This document shows positions 6,328 through 13,710 of a stretch of DNA of 13,710 nucleotides, in pieces. Location of the stretch: positions 1 through 13,710 of the forward strand of contig SXHT01000084.1 in assembly GCA_005773095.1 (NCBI GenBank), given 5' to 3'. This stretch comes from Planctomycetaceae bacterium. GTDB lineage: Bacteria > Planctomycetota > Planctomycetia > Pirellulales > PALSA-1355. The notes under the pieces were generated by a model. The model searched no databases, was not told where the DNA came from, and worked only from the letters and a program-made list of their open reading frames with translations. The stretch's first letter is position 1. The number at the start of each line of letters is the position of its first letter. The position numbers were made by a program, and so were the translations under genes.

Positions 6328-9300
6328 ATGCTGGTGCAAACCACCGCCAATCCCGAGTTCCCCGATAGGCGGATCAGCGACGATTTCTCGCGCATGCGCG
6401 ACGCCTATCGGCAAGTTGTTTCTGAGGGGGGCAATCCCAATCCTGAAACGTACATCGGCGAAGTCTCGGGACCCGAGCGCCAATGGCGGCTTCGTCAACT
6501 ATTTCTCGCCGAGTGCGAGTTGCACGTTTCTGACAACACCATCGACACCAGTAAGTGGCTGAGCAGGTATCCGGAGCTCAAAGAGTTTATTGACAGCTAT
6601 ACGAAGACCGGCAAACCCTCCACGTTCGTCCTCGGCGACTACGAGTTGATCGAGCCGCTCGGCGCGGGCGGCATGGGTTGCGTATGGCGGGCCAGGAACG
6701 TGCATTCCGGTCAGATCCGGGCCGTTAAACGGGTCCGCACCGGCGAGAGCGGCGACGAGCAGTTGAACCAACGGATTCTTCGCGAGGTACAAATTCTCTC
6801 GATGTTGAATCATCGAAACATCGTTGACGTGATCGAACCGCGAAAGATCGGCGACGATTATTGGTTGGTGATGGAGCATATCGAGGGCGCAAGCCTTCAG
6901 AAGATCATCGACTTCCATGCCATCGAAGGAAAACAGCTAAGCATCGCCGACGCCTGCGAGCTCGCAATGCAAGTCGCGCAGGGGCTCCAGCACTTGCACC
7001 AACAGAACATCGTTCATCGCGATATCAAGCCCTCGAATCTAATGCTCGATCGAACAGGAATGGTCAAGATCGTCGACTTTGGACTGGCCCGGCGGGTCGA
7101 CGGCTTGGGCGGCCCACGGGAACCGAAGGACCTCACAGGCTCGCACGGCTGCCTGGGAACCGCGGACTACATCGCTCCGGAACAAGTCAAAAACTCAAGC
7201 GGCGTCGACCCCCAGGCGGACATTTACAGTTTGGGCTGCACTCTCTATTGTTTGCTTTCCGGTTCCCCGCCGTTTGCCGAGGAGAAAAGCACCTACGACA
7301 AGATGAAGGCGCATTGCGGCGAAAAGGGCAAGAGAGTTCCTGCGTTGCGTAAACGGCGTCCGGATGTCGCCGCCAGGTTGGCGGAAATCGTGGGGGACAT
7401 GATGGCGCGGGACGCGGAGCTTCGCTATGACGCGGCGGGGACCGTCGACGCGCTTGCGCCCTGGTGCGACGGCAGCGACTTATCGTTGTTGATCAGCACG
7501 GTAACGCCCCGTTCCGACGATGCTCAGGGTGCCGGATCGGTCTCCACCCGCTCCCCAACCAAAACGACTCAGCGAGCCAGCCGATACAAATTCCAGCGGC
7601 GTCAACTCGGACGATTCATTCTCGGGGGATCGGTGGCCGCGCTGGGCCTTGCCGGCGGTGGGTACCTTATCTGGCCCAAGATGCAGCGGCCTCGCCCCGA
7701 ACTTGCCGATTTGGCGACGACGCTGGCCACCTTGCCCGGACTCAACGGCAAATGGTGGTTTCACGAGATTCCCGAATTCGCTCCACCCATGCGTCAGTTG
7801 CTTGTGGAGCAACTATTGGCGGAGGCGGAGGGAGTTGCCACTGGCAGGCACGCTGATGCGGCGAAACGGTGCATCGAATTGTTCGATCTCATACCATCAG
7901 TCCGGACAAAGGAGTTTGATGACTTGTTGACGGGTGAACTCGCGCGAGACGCGACGATCCGCGGGGTTGACATGGCAGTGCTGCGAGGCGCTCTCAAGTG
8001 GACGAATTGTGATCCCCGGACTTCCGTCGAAGCGCTCAAGCGGGCGCTGGCGGAACTTAATCGCCTGCCAGAGGTCGATCGATCCACGTCCCTGATTCAT
8101 CTTATGGCAGCGGTTGAGCACACACTTGCCTTGAACTCGGAATATGGTGCTTCCTCCGCTGCGGCCGATGAAAAGAGCCGTAAGGACTACTGGGAAGATT
8201 GCATCCGACACTATCAGCAGGCAAGGGATGGCTACGAGGATGCGGTTCGCACGAACCCCAGCAGCGTATCCGGCAAGGCCGCCGCATTACTTCTCCAGCT
8301 ATGCGATGCTGATCGTGCCGTCATGCGTGCCCATCGAGCCGAGTGGGAAAGTGCCGCGGAGACGCTAAGTATTGTGAAGGTTGATGAAAGTGCGGCTCAA
8401 CGCACGTCCATATTTCCGCCGTTCTTCAGCTTCTATTGCCTGTGCCAACTCGCGCAGGCTCACTCGCAAAATCAATCTCGGGACGAAGCGGAGAAGTGTT
8501 TCAACTTGATCGAGACGTCGCTAACCCTGCTACCGGCAGGCCATCCTTTGCAGGCTCATTATTGGGAACTGCGTGGTCTCCACTGCCTCGATTGGGGCGC
8601 CGAGAAGCTTGTCGTCTCGATTGATTGCTTCCAGCAAGCCAACGCGATTCGTCGAGAGACCGCGAAACTTGACAAACGGCAGAAGTACGATGAGTTTGCT
8701 AACCGTCACCGCATTGCACTTGGACTGCATTGGAATAAAAAGTTTGTTGAAGCAAAGAAGCGTTTTAAGCCTTTGCTCGACGAACTGTTGCGAGAGATCG
8801 AGGTCGTTGAAGATGATGTTTCGACGAGGAAAGACTCGAAGTTGCAACAATACCACTGGAACCTGGTCAGTCTCTACATCAATGCTCGAGAGAGATACGC
8901 GGATTGTTTTCTCTTCGGTGAGCAATCCGAATACCTGGACGCGGCGAAAGAGTATGACGCCGCGATCAACTTCGCAGTCGAACGACGCTTGGACACGAAC
9001 GTGCAAAAGATTTCGGTATGCAAATACCAATTTCGGCGAACCATTGCCTTGCGGTTACACGAGGGCTTGGAGAAATCCATGTCCGAGAGAGTCGCTCAGT
9101 CAGCGGCGGAAGCGCGTAACAATCTCAGGACAATCGAGCAGGCAGGAGAAGACACGACAAGGTTCAAGCTGCTTTCTCAATGCTGCGAACTATTGGTTGC
9201 CGGCTCGAACGAAATAGTGGCTCGCCGGAAAGACCTTCACGATTTCCTGCGGGCCGAGCACGAAAACTACCAGATAGGGCTTCCCTCCGCGAAAACCGAT

Positions 9301-9381
9301 CTTGCCTATCTCAAACGGGATGACCGGCAGTTGGTGACTTTGATTTTGGCGCAACCCAGCTTGGAGGACTTGCTCGAATAA
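6328..9381 (+). CDS. membrane-anchored Ser/Thr protein kinase with long C-terminal helical region
   Basis: A 1017-residue Hanks-type kinase. Residues 1-100 form a helical pre-domain of a kind common in planctomycete kinases. The kinase domain (about 104-385) looks active: Gly loop GAGGMG (112-117), Lys134, helix-C Glu153, HRD at 230-232 with KPSN following, DFG at 250-252 and APE at 283-285. A low-complexity Ser/Thr-rich stretch precedes one membrane helix (about 430-449). Residues 450-1017 are mostly charged and helical with TPR-like spacing (for example 680-850) and no catalytic motifs; they would lie on the far side of the membrane as a sensor or scaffold (inference). A TTG 17 codons upstream could extend the protein, but the ATG at 6328 is a better start codon. 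Neither has a well-placed ribosome binding site; AAGGAAG at 6298-6304 is too far from the ATG. The stop is 2 nt before the cyclase start, so kinase and cyclase are very probably co-transcribed and functionally linked. Confidence 0.88.
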   Translation: MLVQTTANPEFPDRRISDDFSRMRDAYRQVVSEGGNPNPETYIGEVSGPERQWRLRQLFLAECELHVSDNTIDTSKWLSRYPELKEFIDSYTKTGKPSTFVLGDYELIEPLGAGGMGCVWRARNVHSGQIRAVKRVRTGESGDEQLNQRILREVQILSMLNHRNIVDVIEPRKIGDDYWLVMEHIEGASLQKIIDFHAIEGKQLSIADACELAMQVAQGLQHLHQQNIVHRDIKPSNLMLDRTGMVKIVDFGLARRVDGLGGPREPKDLTGSHGCLGTADYIAPEQVKNSSGVDPQADIYSLGCTLYCLLSGSPPFAEEKSTYDKMKAHCGEKGKRVPALRKRRPDVAARLAEIVGDMMARDAELRYDAAGTVDALAPWCDGSDLSLLISTVTPRSDDAQGAGSVSTRSPTKTTQRASRYKFQRRQLGRFILGGSVAALGLAGGGYLIWPKMQRPRPELADLATTLATLPGLNGKWWFHEIPEFAPPMRQLLVEQLLAEAEGVATGRHADAAKRCIELFDLIPSVRTKEFDDLLTGELARDATIRGVDMAVLRGALKWTNCDPRTSVEALKRALAELNRLPEVDRSTSLIHLMAAVEHTLALNSEYGASSAAADEKSRKDYWEDCIRHYQQARDGYEDAVRTNPSSVSGKAAALLLQLCDADRAVMRAHRAEWESAAETLSIVKVDESAAQRTSIFPPFFSFYCLCQLAQAHSQNQSRDEAEKCFNLIETSLTLLPAGHPLQAHYWELRGLHCLDWGAEKLVVSIDCFQQANAIRRETAKLDKRQKYDEFANRHRIALGLHWNKKFVEAKKRFKPLLDELLREIEVVEDDVSTRKDSKLQQYHWNLVSLYINARERYADCFLFGEQSEYLDAAKEYDAAINFAVERRLDTNVQKISVCKYQFRRTIALRLHEGLEKSMSERVAQSAAEARNNLRTIEQAGEDTTRFKLLSQCCELLVAGSNEIVARRKDLHDFLRAEHENYQIGLPSAKTDLAYLKRDDRQLVTLILAQPSLEDLLE

Positions 9382-9383
9382 CT

Positions 9384-11171
9384 ATGATCGCGATTGCGAT
9401 TCGCATATTCGACGGCCCGCGCATGCTCTGCGACTATGAGCCGCTGGATGCGGCGCTGGAGATTGGCCGCATTCGCGATGAAGACAACTCTCAGGAGCTC
9501 TTCCGGCGTTTTCGCACGCACGAAGGACGAGACCGCATCAATGTTGCGTCCGATGCAGAATTAATCGTTTCTCGCAAGCCGATCATCCTCGCGCCTCAAT
9601 CCGACGGAACGGTCCTGGTCACCAACACCAGCACGACCGTCCAGCCCGACGTCGACGGCGTTCCGCTGGCTGCTGATCGGTCGCACGTGGTCGGACCCGG
9701 GGCGGTCATCAAAATCGGCACAAAGCGAATCGAGATCTTCAGCTCTGGCCTGCAAAGCCTGGCGGAACCCTCGCTGGTTCCGGGAAGGTCCGCGGGCCTC
9801 GATTCGTCCGTCAAGCCAGACCTGCAAATCACTTACTCGGCCGACTTCGTGATCCGCTGTTTTCAGTCGATTTCGCTCGTGCTGCACAGCGCGAAGAGCA
9901 CCGCCGAATTCTTCCAACTCGCCTCGCGCGCGATGGTCGAGCTCCTGTATCTCGATTCGGGCAGGGTGTTGCTCCAGGACGCGGGCCAATGGAGAGACGC
10001 GATCCCCGCGGACCTGCCCAAGCCGAGCGAACGCGTCCTGCGCTGGGTGCTGACTCATAAAGACACCTGCTGGGAAGTTCCGCGGATCGCGCACGATCTG
10101 GGGGGACAGGGCTATAGTCTCGAAGAAGTTCAGGCCGTCGTTGCCGCGCCAATTTTGGATGCCAATGGCGACGTGCTGGGGGCGCTCTATGGGGAACGAC
10201 GGTCCGAGGGCCGCAACCCGGCCCCGACGATCGAGCGACCGGCCGCACTACTTGTCAAAACTTTGGCCGACGGCGTGGCGGCCGGATTGGATCGGCTCGA
10301 AAAAGAACGAGCGGCCTTGCTGTTCGAGCAGTTCTTTACGGCCGATCTGGCTCAACATCTGGCGGATGAGCCGGACTTGCTTTCTGGTCGCCACGCGGAA
10401 GTGACCCTGCTGTTCTGCGACATCCGCGGCTTTAGCCGCATCAGCCACCGTCTCAAGCAGGAGCCCGCCGTGATGGTCGAGTGGCTGAGCGCGGTAATGA
10501 CCGCGCTTTCCGACTGCGTCCTCGCCGAAGAGGGGGTGCTGGTGGATTACATCGGCGACGAGCTGATGGCAATGTGGGGCGCGCCGAAGCCGCAATCCGA
10601 CCATGCCGAGCGCGCGTGCCGCGCCGCGCTCGGCATGGTGGCCGAAGTCAACCGGCTCAGTCCCATCTGGGAAGAGCGCATCGGTGAGCCGTTCGGCGTG
10701 GGCGTCGGCATCAATACCGGCCAGGCATTTGTGGGGAATACCGGTTCGCTGCGCAAGTTCAAATACGGCCCCCTCGGCGATGCGGTGAACGCGGCCAGCC
10801 GCGTGCAAGGCGCCACGAAACAGTTTGGCTGCCAGATCTTGATCACCTCCCCAACGCGCAACCTCTTGGACGATCAGTTCGCGACACGGCGCCTGCGGCG
10901 AGTGCGTGTCGTAAATATCCAGGACCCGATCGAGCTGTTCGAACTGGCCGTCGCGCCCGACGACGCCTGGCGATCGCTGTGCTCTCAGTACGAATCCGCG
11001 CTCAGCGATTTTGAAGAAGGTCGTTACGCGAGCAGCGTCGGCCGGCTCGGCAGGTTATTCGGAGAATTCCCGAACGACAAAACCACCGATACTCTCCTCG
11101 ATCACGCCAACGCGGTCCGGAGAACCCCCAACGACGACATCGCACCGGTTTGGACCTTGCCGGCGAAGTAA
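9384..11171 (+). CDS. class III nucleotide cyclase with FHA-like and GAF domains
   Basis: A 595-residue cytoplasmic protein without membrane helices. Residues about 20-120 resemble an FHA domain: Gly28-Arg29, Ser63-Arg64 and the closing GPGAVIKIG are kept, but the usual His after Ser-Arg is Pro66. Residues about 155-310 fit a GAF sensor domain, ending in APILDANGDVLGALYGE. The cyclase domain (about 335-520) has both metal-binding Asp residues (Asp346 in FCDIRGF, Asp392 in YIGDE) and the transition-state pair Asn469/Arg473 in VNAASR. The adenine-selecting Lys position is Asp388 and the second selector is Gly462. It should make a cyclic nucleotide from an NTP, but the base is uncertain. A C-terminal tail (about 520-595) looks like a helical repeat. 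It starts 2 nt after the kinase stop; GGAGG at 9363-9367 is rather far (16 nt), so coupling to kinase translation is likely. An FHA-type domain beside a kinase suggests phospho-dependent control (inference). Confidence 0.88.
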   Translation: MIAIAIRIFDGPRMLCDYEPLDAALEIGRIRDEDNSQELFRRFRTHEGRDRINVASDAELIVSRKPIILAPQSDGTVLVTNTSTTVQPDVDGVPLAADRSHVVGPGAVIKIGTKRIEIFSSGLQSLAEPSLVPGRSAGLDSSVKPDLQITYSADFVIRCFQSISLVLHSAKSTAEFFQLASRAMVELLYLDSGRVLLQDAGQWRDAIPADLPKPSERVLRWVLTHKDTCWEVPRIAHDLGGQGYSLEEVQAVVAAPILDANGDVLGALYGERRSEGRNPAPTIERPAALLVKTLADGVAAGLDRLEKERAALLFEQFFTADLAQHLADEPDLLSGRHAEVTLLFCDIRGFSRISHRLKQEPAVMVEWLSAVMTALSDCVLAEEGVLVDYIGDELMAMWGAPKPQSDHAERACRAALGMVAEVNRLSPIWEERIGEPFGVGVGINTGQAFVGNTGSLRKFKYGPLGDAVNAASRVQGATKQFGCQILITSPTRNLLDDQFATRRLRRVRVVNIQDPIELFELAVAPDDAWRSLCSQYESALSDFEEGRYASSVGRLGRLFGEFPNDKTTDTLLDHANAVRRTPNDDIAPVWTLPAK

Positions 11172-11241
11172 GTGCTTCGAGTCGAGCAGCACCCAGGGCG
11201 CCACGATTTCCTGGACCGCATTTCTCACCAGCCCGATGTGA

Positions 11242-11319
11242 TCAGAGAACGAAACGTTCGATGCTATCTTTCAGTTTTGTCACGTTGAAGTTCATCAGTA
11301 ATCCGATCTTGACACCCGC
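11242..11319 (-). pseudogene. GxxExxY protein, C-terminal fragment
   Basis: On the minus strand the last 25 codons before the stop at 11242-11244 encode a stretch with the core VKIGLLMNFNV followed by KLKDSIERFVL. This closely matches the conserved C-terminus of GxxExxY proteins, in which the strand GLLINFN is followed by a LKDGIxR helix. The rest of the protein (about 100 further residues, including the GxxExxY motif and PD-(D/E)XK-like core) is missing. Upstream of 11319 the frame runs into the antisense of an integrase fragment. The identification rests on recognising the family's C-terminus, not on a search. Confidence 0.6.
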
Positions 11320-11392
11320 CAAACGTCCCAAACGATTGCTCATCGTCCTGAGCCGCGACGAAGTCCGCCGCGTGCTGGAAGGGCTCGTGGAA
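11318..11392 (+). pseudogene. tyrosine/integron-type integrase fragment
   Basis: About 25 codons in the frame starting at 11318 encode KRPKRLLIVLSRDEVRRVL and a few more residues. This matches the entry to the catalytic domain of integron-type tyrosine recombinases, where the pattern RLPVVLSxxEV follows the inter-domain linker. No N-terminal core-binding domain lies upstream and none of the R-H-R-Y catalytic residues follow, so it is a non-functional relic. It begins within two bases of where the GxxExxY fragment on the other strand ends, so two broken genes have been joined. Confidence 0.55.
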
Positions 11393-11664
11393 CGGGATCG
11401 AAAAAGCGTCGCAGGGACCTCACGCACACGCGAACAACTGTGCCTGGCTTCACCATTCTCGTCATCGGGGCCCTGCCTGGGATTTGCACCTCCTCATCGT
11501 ACGACATGCCTGGCAAACAAGGACGCTGCCCCACGCGGCGGGCAGTGGCTCATTTCATGACAATTGTTCGGGCGGCGGCAGCACCGATCGCCCTTGCATA
11601 ATCCTTCCGTTGCGCCAATCATGGTGGTCAACCGCTTTCTGCCGTACCGCCGATCGTAATCGTC

Positions 11665-13515
11665 ATGCCGCAGTTTTGGGCTAATTCTCCGATCACGCCT
11701 TCCCAGTTCACACTGGGGTTGGTGGGCATGGTCTTCGCGCTGTTGATGTTCACAGCACTCGCGCCCGACGTGATCCTGGTGGCAGCAGTCGTGATGCTGA
11801 TGCTCGTCGGCATACTTTCGCCCAACGAAGCGCTGGCCGGCATGTCGAACGAAGGCATGATCACCGTGGCCGTGCTGTTCATCGTAGGCGCCGCGGTGCG
11901 CGAAACGGGCGGTGTGGAATTCATCGCTTCAAGACTCTTCGGACGGCCCAAAACTCCGACCACCGCTGTCGCCCGCATGATGCTTCCGACGATGGGTCTG
12001 AGCGCTTTTATGAACAACACGCCACTGGTCGCGATGCTCATACCGGCCGTCGGCGATTGGGCCCGCAAGCTGCGCATGCCTGTGAGCAGGTTCATGATCC
12101 CGCTGAGTTATGCGGCGATTCTTGGCGGCACCTGCACGCTGATCGGCACCAGCACCAATCTCGTCGTGCAAGGCTTGTTGATTAAGGAGCAGCAGGCGGC
12201 GATCAGAAGCAAAGACTTACAGGAGATTGCCCGCCTGCAGGCGGAAAATGGCGCCCGCGGCTTGTCGATGTTCAGCATCACTTGGGTAGGCCTGCCCTCA
12301 GCGATATTGGGTGGCCTTTACATCGTTGTATTCAGCCGCTGGCTGCTGCGAGATCGCCGACCGGCGGTGAGCACCAGCGATGATCCGCGTGAATACACGG
12401 TGGAAATGCAAGTCGCCCCCGAGGGTCCGCTGATTGGCAAATCGATCGAGGCCGCGGGATTACGACATTTGCCCGGCGTGTTTTTGGCCGAGATCGACCG
12501 TGGCGGCACGATCATTCCAGCGGTCTCGCCGCAAGAAGTATTGCAGGCCAACGATCGCTTGCAGTTTGTCGGCATCGTGGAAAGCGTCGTCGACTTGCAG
12601 CGCATCCGTGGATTGTTGCCGGCCACCAATCAGGTCCACAAGCTCAACGCGCCGCGGCCCACGCGCTGCCTGATTGAAGCCGTGGTTTCAAACAGTTGCC
12701 CGTTGGTCGGAAAAACGATTCGCGATGGGCGCTTCCGGAACACATACAACGCCGTCGTCGTGGCCGTGGCGCGCAATGGCGAGCGTTTGCAGCAAAAGAT
12801 TGGTGACATTGAGCTGCACGCCGGGGACACGCTGCTCGTGGAGGCCCATCCGTCGTTCTACGATCAGCAGCGCAACAGCCGAGATTTCTTTCTTGTCAGC
12901 CGCATCGATGACACCAATCCACCGCGCCATGATAAGGCATGGATCGCCATCGGGCTGTTGCTGGGGTTGGTGACGCTGACCACGTTCAACGTCATGTCGG
13001 TGCTGATGGCAGCCATGCTATGTGCCGGCTTGATGTTGTTTTTCAAATGTCTTTCGGTTCGCAACGCCCGGCGCAGCGTCGACTGGGAAGTGCTGCTGGC
13101 CATCGCGGCCTCGTTCGCACTTGGGGCGGCCCTTGAGAAAACCGGCGCTGCCCGCAACATTGCCGAAGGCATGATCCAGCTCGCGGGGGGCAGTCCGTGG
13201 GTGGCGCTGGCGGTTATTTATGCCATGACGCTGATCGCCACGGAACTCATCACGAATAACGCCGCGGCGGCGCTCGCGTGTCCGTTCGCCATCGCCACCG
13301 CCCGCGATTTGAACGTAAGCGCCATGCCGTTCGTCATCGCCGTCGCCATGGCGGCTTCCGCGGGTTTCGCCACGCCGATTGGCTATCAGACGAATCTGAT
13401 GGTCTACGGTCCGGGGGGCTACAAGTTCAGCGACTATGTGAAGATCGGCATTCCGCTCGACATCCTGGTGGGCGTCATCACCGTGCTCTTGGCCCCGTTT
13501 GTCTGGCCTTTCTAA
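11665..13515 (+). CDS. SLC13/DASS-type permease with two TrkA-C domains
   Basis: A 616-residue inner-membrane transporter of the ion transporter superfamily. The N-terminal half has helices at about 10-30, 33-50, 68-85 and 103-130 and the signature GTCTLIGTSTN at 155-165. A cytoplasmic insert holds two TrkA-C (RCK-C) domains, about 244-319 and 334-412, each with a P-LIGK/LVGK-type start. Helices resume at about 425. The second signature has NN at 531-532, and GYQTN at 573-577 is the matching substrate/cation site. Relatives carry sodium with dicarboxylates, sulfate or other anions; the substrate cannot be deduced. The length and the double TrkA-C insert fit many bacterial family members. The ATG at 11665 is the first start after an in-frame stop at 11599; no good ribosome binding site precedes it. 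It appears to be a separate transcription unit from the cyclase because of the decayed gap before it. Confidence 0.87.
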   Translation: MPQFWANSPITPSQFTLGLVGMVFALLMFTALAPDVILVAAVVMLMLVGILSPNEALAGMSNEGMITVAVLFIVGAAVRETGGVEFIASRLFGRPKTPTTAVARMMLPTMGLSAFMNNTPLVAMLIPAVGDWARKLRMPVSRFMIPLSYAAILGGTCTLIGTSTNLVVQGLLIKEQQAAIRSKDLQEIARLQAENGARGLSMFSITWVGLPSAILGGLYIVVFSRWLLRDRRPAVSTSDDPREYTVEMQVAPEGPLIGKSIEAAGLRHLPGVFLAEIDRGGTIIPAVSPQEVLQANDRLQFVGIVESVVDLQRIRGLLPATNQVHKLNAPRPTRCLIEAVVSNSCPLVGKTIRDGRFRNTYNAVVVAVARNGERLQQKIGDIELHAGDTLLVEAHPSFYDQQRNSRDFFLVSRIDDTNPPRHDKAWIAIGLLLGLVTLTTFNVMSVLMAAMLCAGLMLFFKCLSVRNARRSVDWEVLLAIAASFALGAALEKTGAARNIAEGMIQLAGGSPWVALAVIYAMTLIATELITNNAAAALACPFAIATARDLNVSAMPFVIAVAMAASAGFATPIGYQTNLMVYGPGGYKFSDYVKIGIPLDILVGVITVLLAPFVWPF

Positions 13516-13528
13516 GCGGAGATTCATC

Positions 13529-13556
13529 TTGAACCACTCCGGACCTCGCCGATAAA
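13529..13556 (+). promoter_or_regulatory. candidate sigma-70-type promoter
   Basis: TTGAAC (13529-13534) and GATAAA (13551-13556) are separated by 16 nt, each matching four of six consensus bases. The pair lies just after the permease stop and about 80 nt before the helicase-like gene, a sensible place for its promoter. An ACACAC/GTGTGT inverted repeat (13571-13576, 13601-13606) follows within the untranslated leader. The call is by eye only. Confidence 0.3.
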
Positions 13557-13635
13557 CTAAACACCTGTTCACACACTTGGCTCAGACAATGGCATGAACC
13601 GTGTGTCCGCGGCATTCACAAATGGAGGTGCCATC

Positions 13636-13710
13636 ATGGATGTGGCTGCTTTTCTCGATCGGGTCCGTCGGTTGCCATTTTATGCTGGTCAGCTTGAGCA
13701 TGTTGAGACG
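13636..13710 (+). CDS. start of a probable DEAD/DEAH-box helicase, cut by window end
   Basis: Twenty-five codons are visible from an ATG preceded by GGAGG at 13624-13628 (7 nt spacing), an excellent initiation context. The encoded start (MDVAAFLDRV, then LPFYAGQLEHVE) resembles the N-terminus of large DEAD/DEAH-box helicases of the YprA/Lhr-like group, where a short helix is followed by a Y-x-GQ-hVE stretch before the Q motif. No helicase motif itself lies within the window, so the family call rests on this short N-terminal pattern. The gene continues past the right edge. Confidence 0.5.
   Translation, partial: MDVAAFLDRVRRLPFYAGQLEHVET

Larger units (their letters stand above)
11172..11664. 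other. 493-nt gap of decayed DNA without an intact gene
   Basis: Between the cyclase and the permease no intact gene is seen. The left end has a possible hairpin (GTGCT 11172-11176, AGCAC 11188-11192) without a T-run. The middle holds two abutting gene fragments, annotated separately. From about 11395 onward there are short open frames on both strands, none recognisable. A GC-rich inverted repeat (CTGCCC 11526-11531, GGGCAG 11540-11545) and a weaker one (GGGCG 11570-11574, CGCCC 11589-11593) lie near the right end. No promoter for the permease could be named. Confidence 0.6.

Noticed and set aside
11340..11534. 64-codon minus-strand open frame in the gap
   Set aside because: I do not recognise it, it overlaps the integrase relic, and it has no ribosome binding site; it is too weak to call a gene.
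11150..11560. 136-codon plus-strand open frame after the cyclase as an intact gene
   Set aside because: It begins inside the cyclase gene, passes through the antisense of the GxxExxY fragment, and only about 25 codons resemble a protein family (the integrase relic).
1..13710. tRNA, rRNA or CRISPR array
   Set aside because: No cloverleaf-like or rRNA sequence and no regularly spaced direct repeats were seen on either strand.

Overview
The window is GC-rich and densely coded, with every intact gene on the + strand. It most resembles a planctomycete chromosome, probably of the Pirellulales type. The grounds are a membrane-anchored Ser/Thr kinase with a long C-terminal sensor-like region, an FHA-GAF class III nucleotide cyclase directly after it, a two-halved MMPL/RND transporter, and fossil pieces of a GxxExxY protein and a tyrosine/integron-type integrase. 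This assignment is inferred from gene style; there is no rRNA or other taxonomic marker.

Region 1 (1-6228) looks like a small lipid- or polyketide-like metabolite locus. After a 225-nt leader come three genes joined by 4-nt ATGA overlaps: an SRPBCC-fold protein (226-867), a KAS III-like thiolase-fold enzyme (864-1871) and a ThDP-dependent enzyme of the acetolactate synthase superfamily (1868-3652). A 104-nt gap holding a palindromic dispersed-repeat-type hairpin separates them from a large MMPL/RND exporter (3757-6228). I do not recognise this four-gene set as a described pathway. The nearest precedent I know is the pairing of a ThDP acyloin-forming enzyme with KAS III-like enzymes in xenocyloin biosynthesis. 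Two oddities stand out. The KAS III-like enzyme keeps its Cys and Asn but has Asn where the catalytic His should be. The exporter carries a DNA segment with two palindromes, read through in frame, in the linker between its two halves.

Region 2 (6328-11171) is a signalling pair. A Ser/Thr kinase with one membrane helix and a roughly 570-residue helical C-terminal region is followed 2 nt later by an FHA-like/GAF/class III cyclase. The cyclase keeps its metal-binding and transition-state residues but has non-canonical purine-selecting residues (Asp and Gly).

Region 3 (11172-11664) is a 493-nt gap of decayed DNA in which a GxxExxY C-terminal fragment (- strand) directly abuts an integrase fragment (+ strand).

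Region 4 (11665-13710) holds an SLC13/DASS-type permease with two TrkA-C domains, then a candidate promoter and the first 25 codons of what is probably a DEAD/DEAH-box helicase, cut by the window edge.
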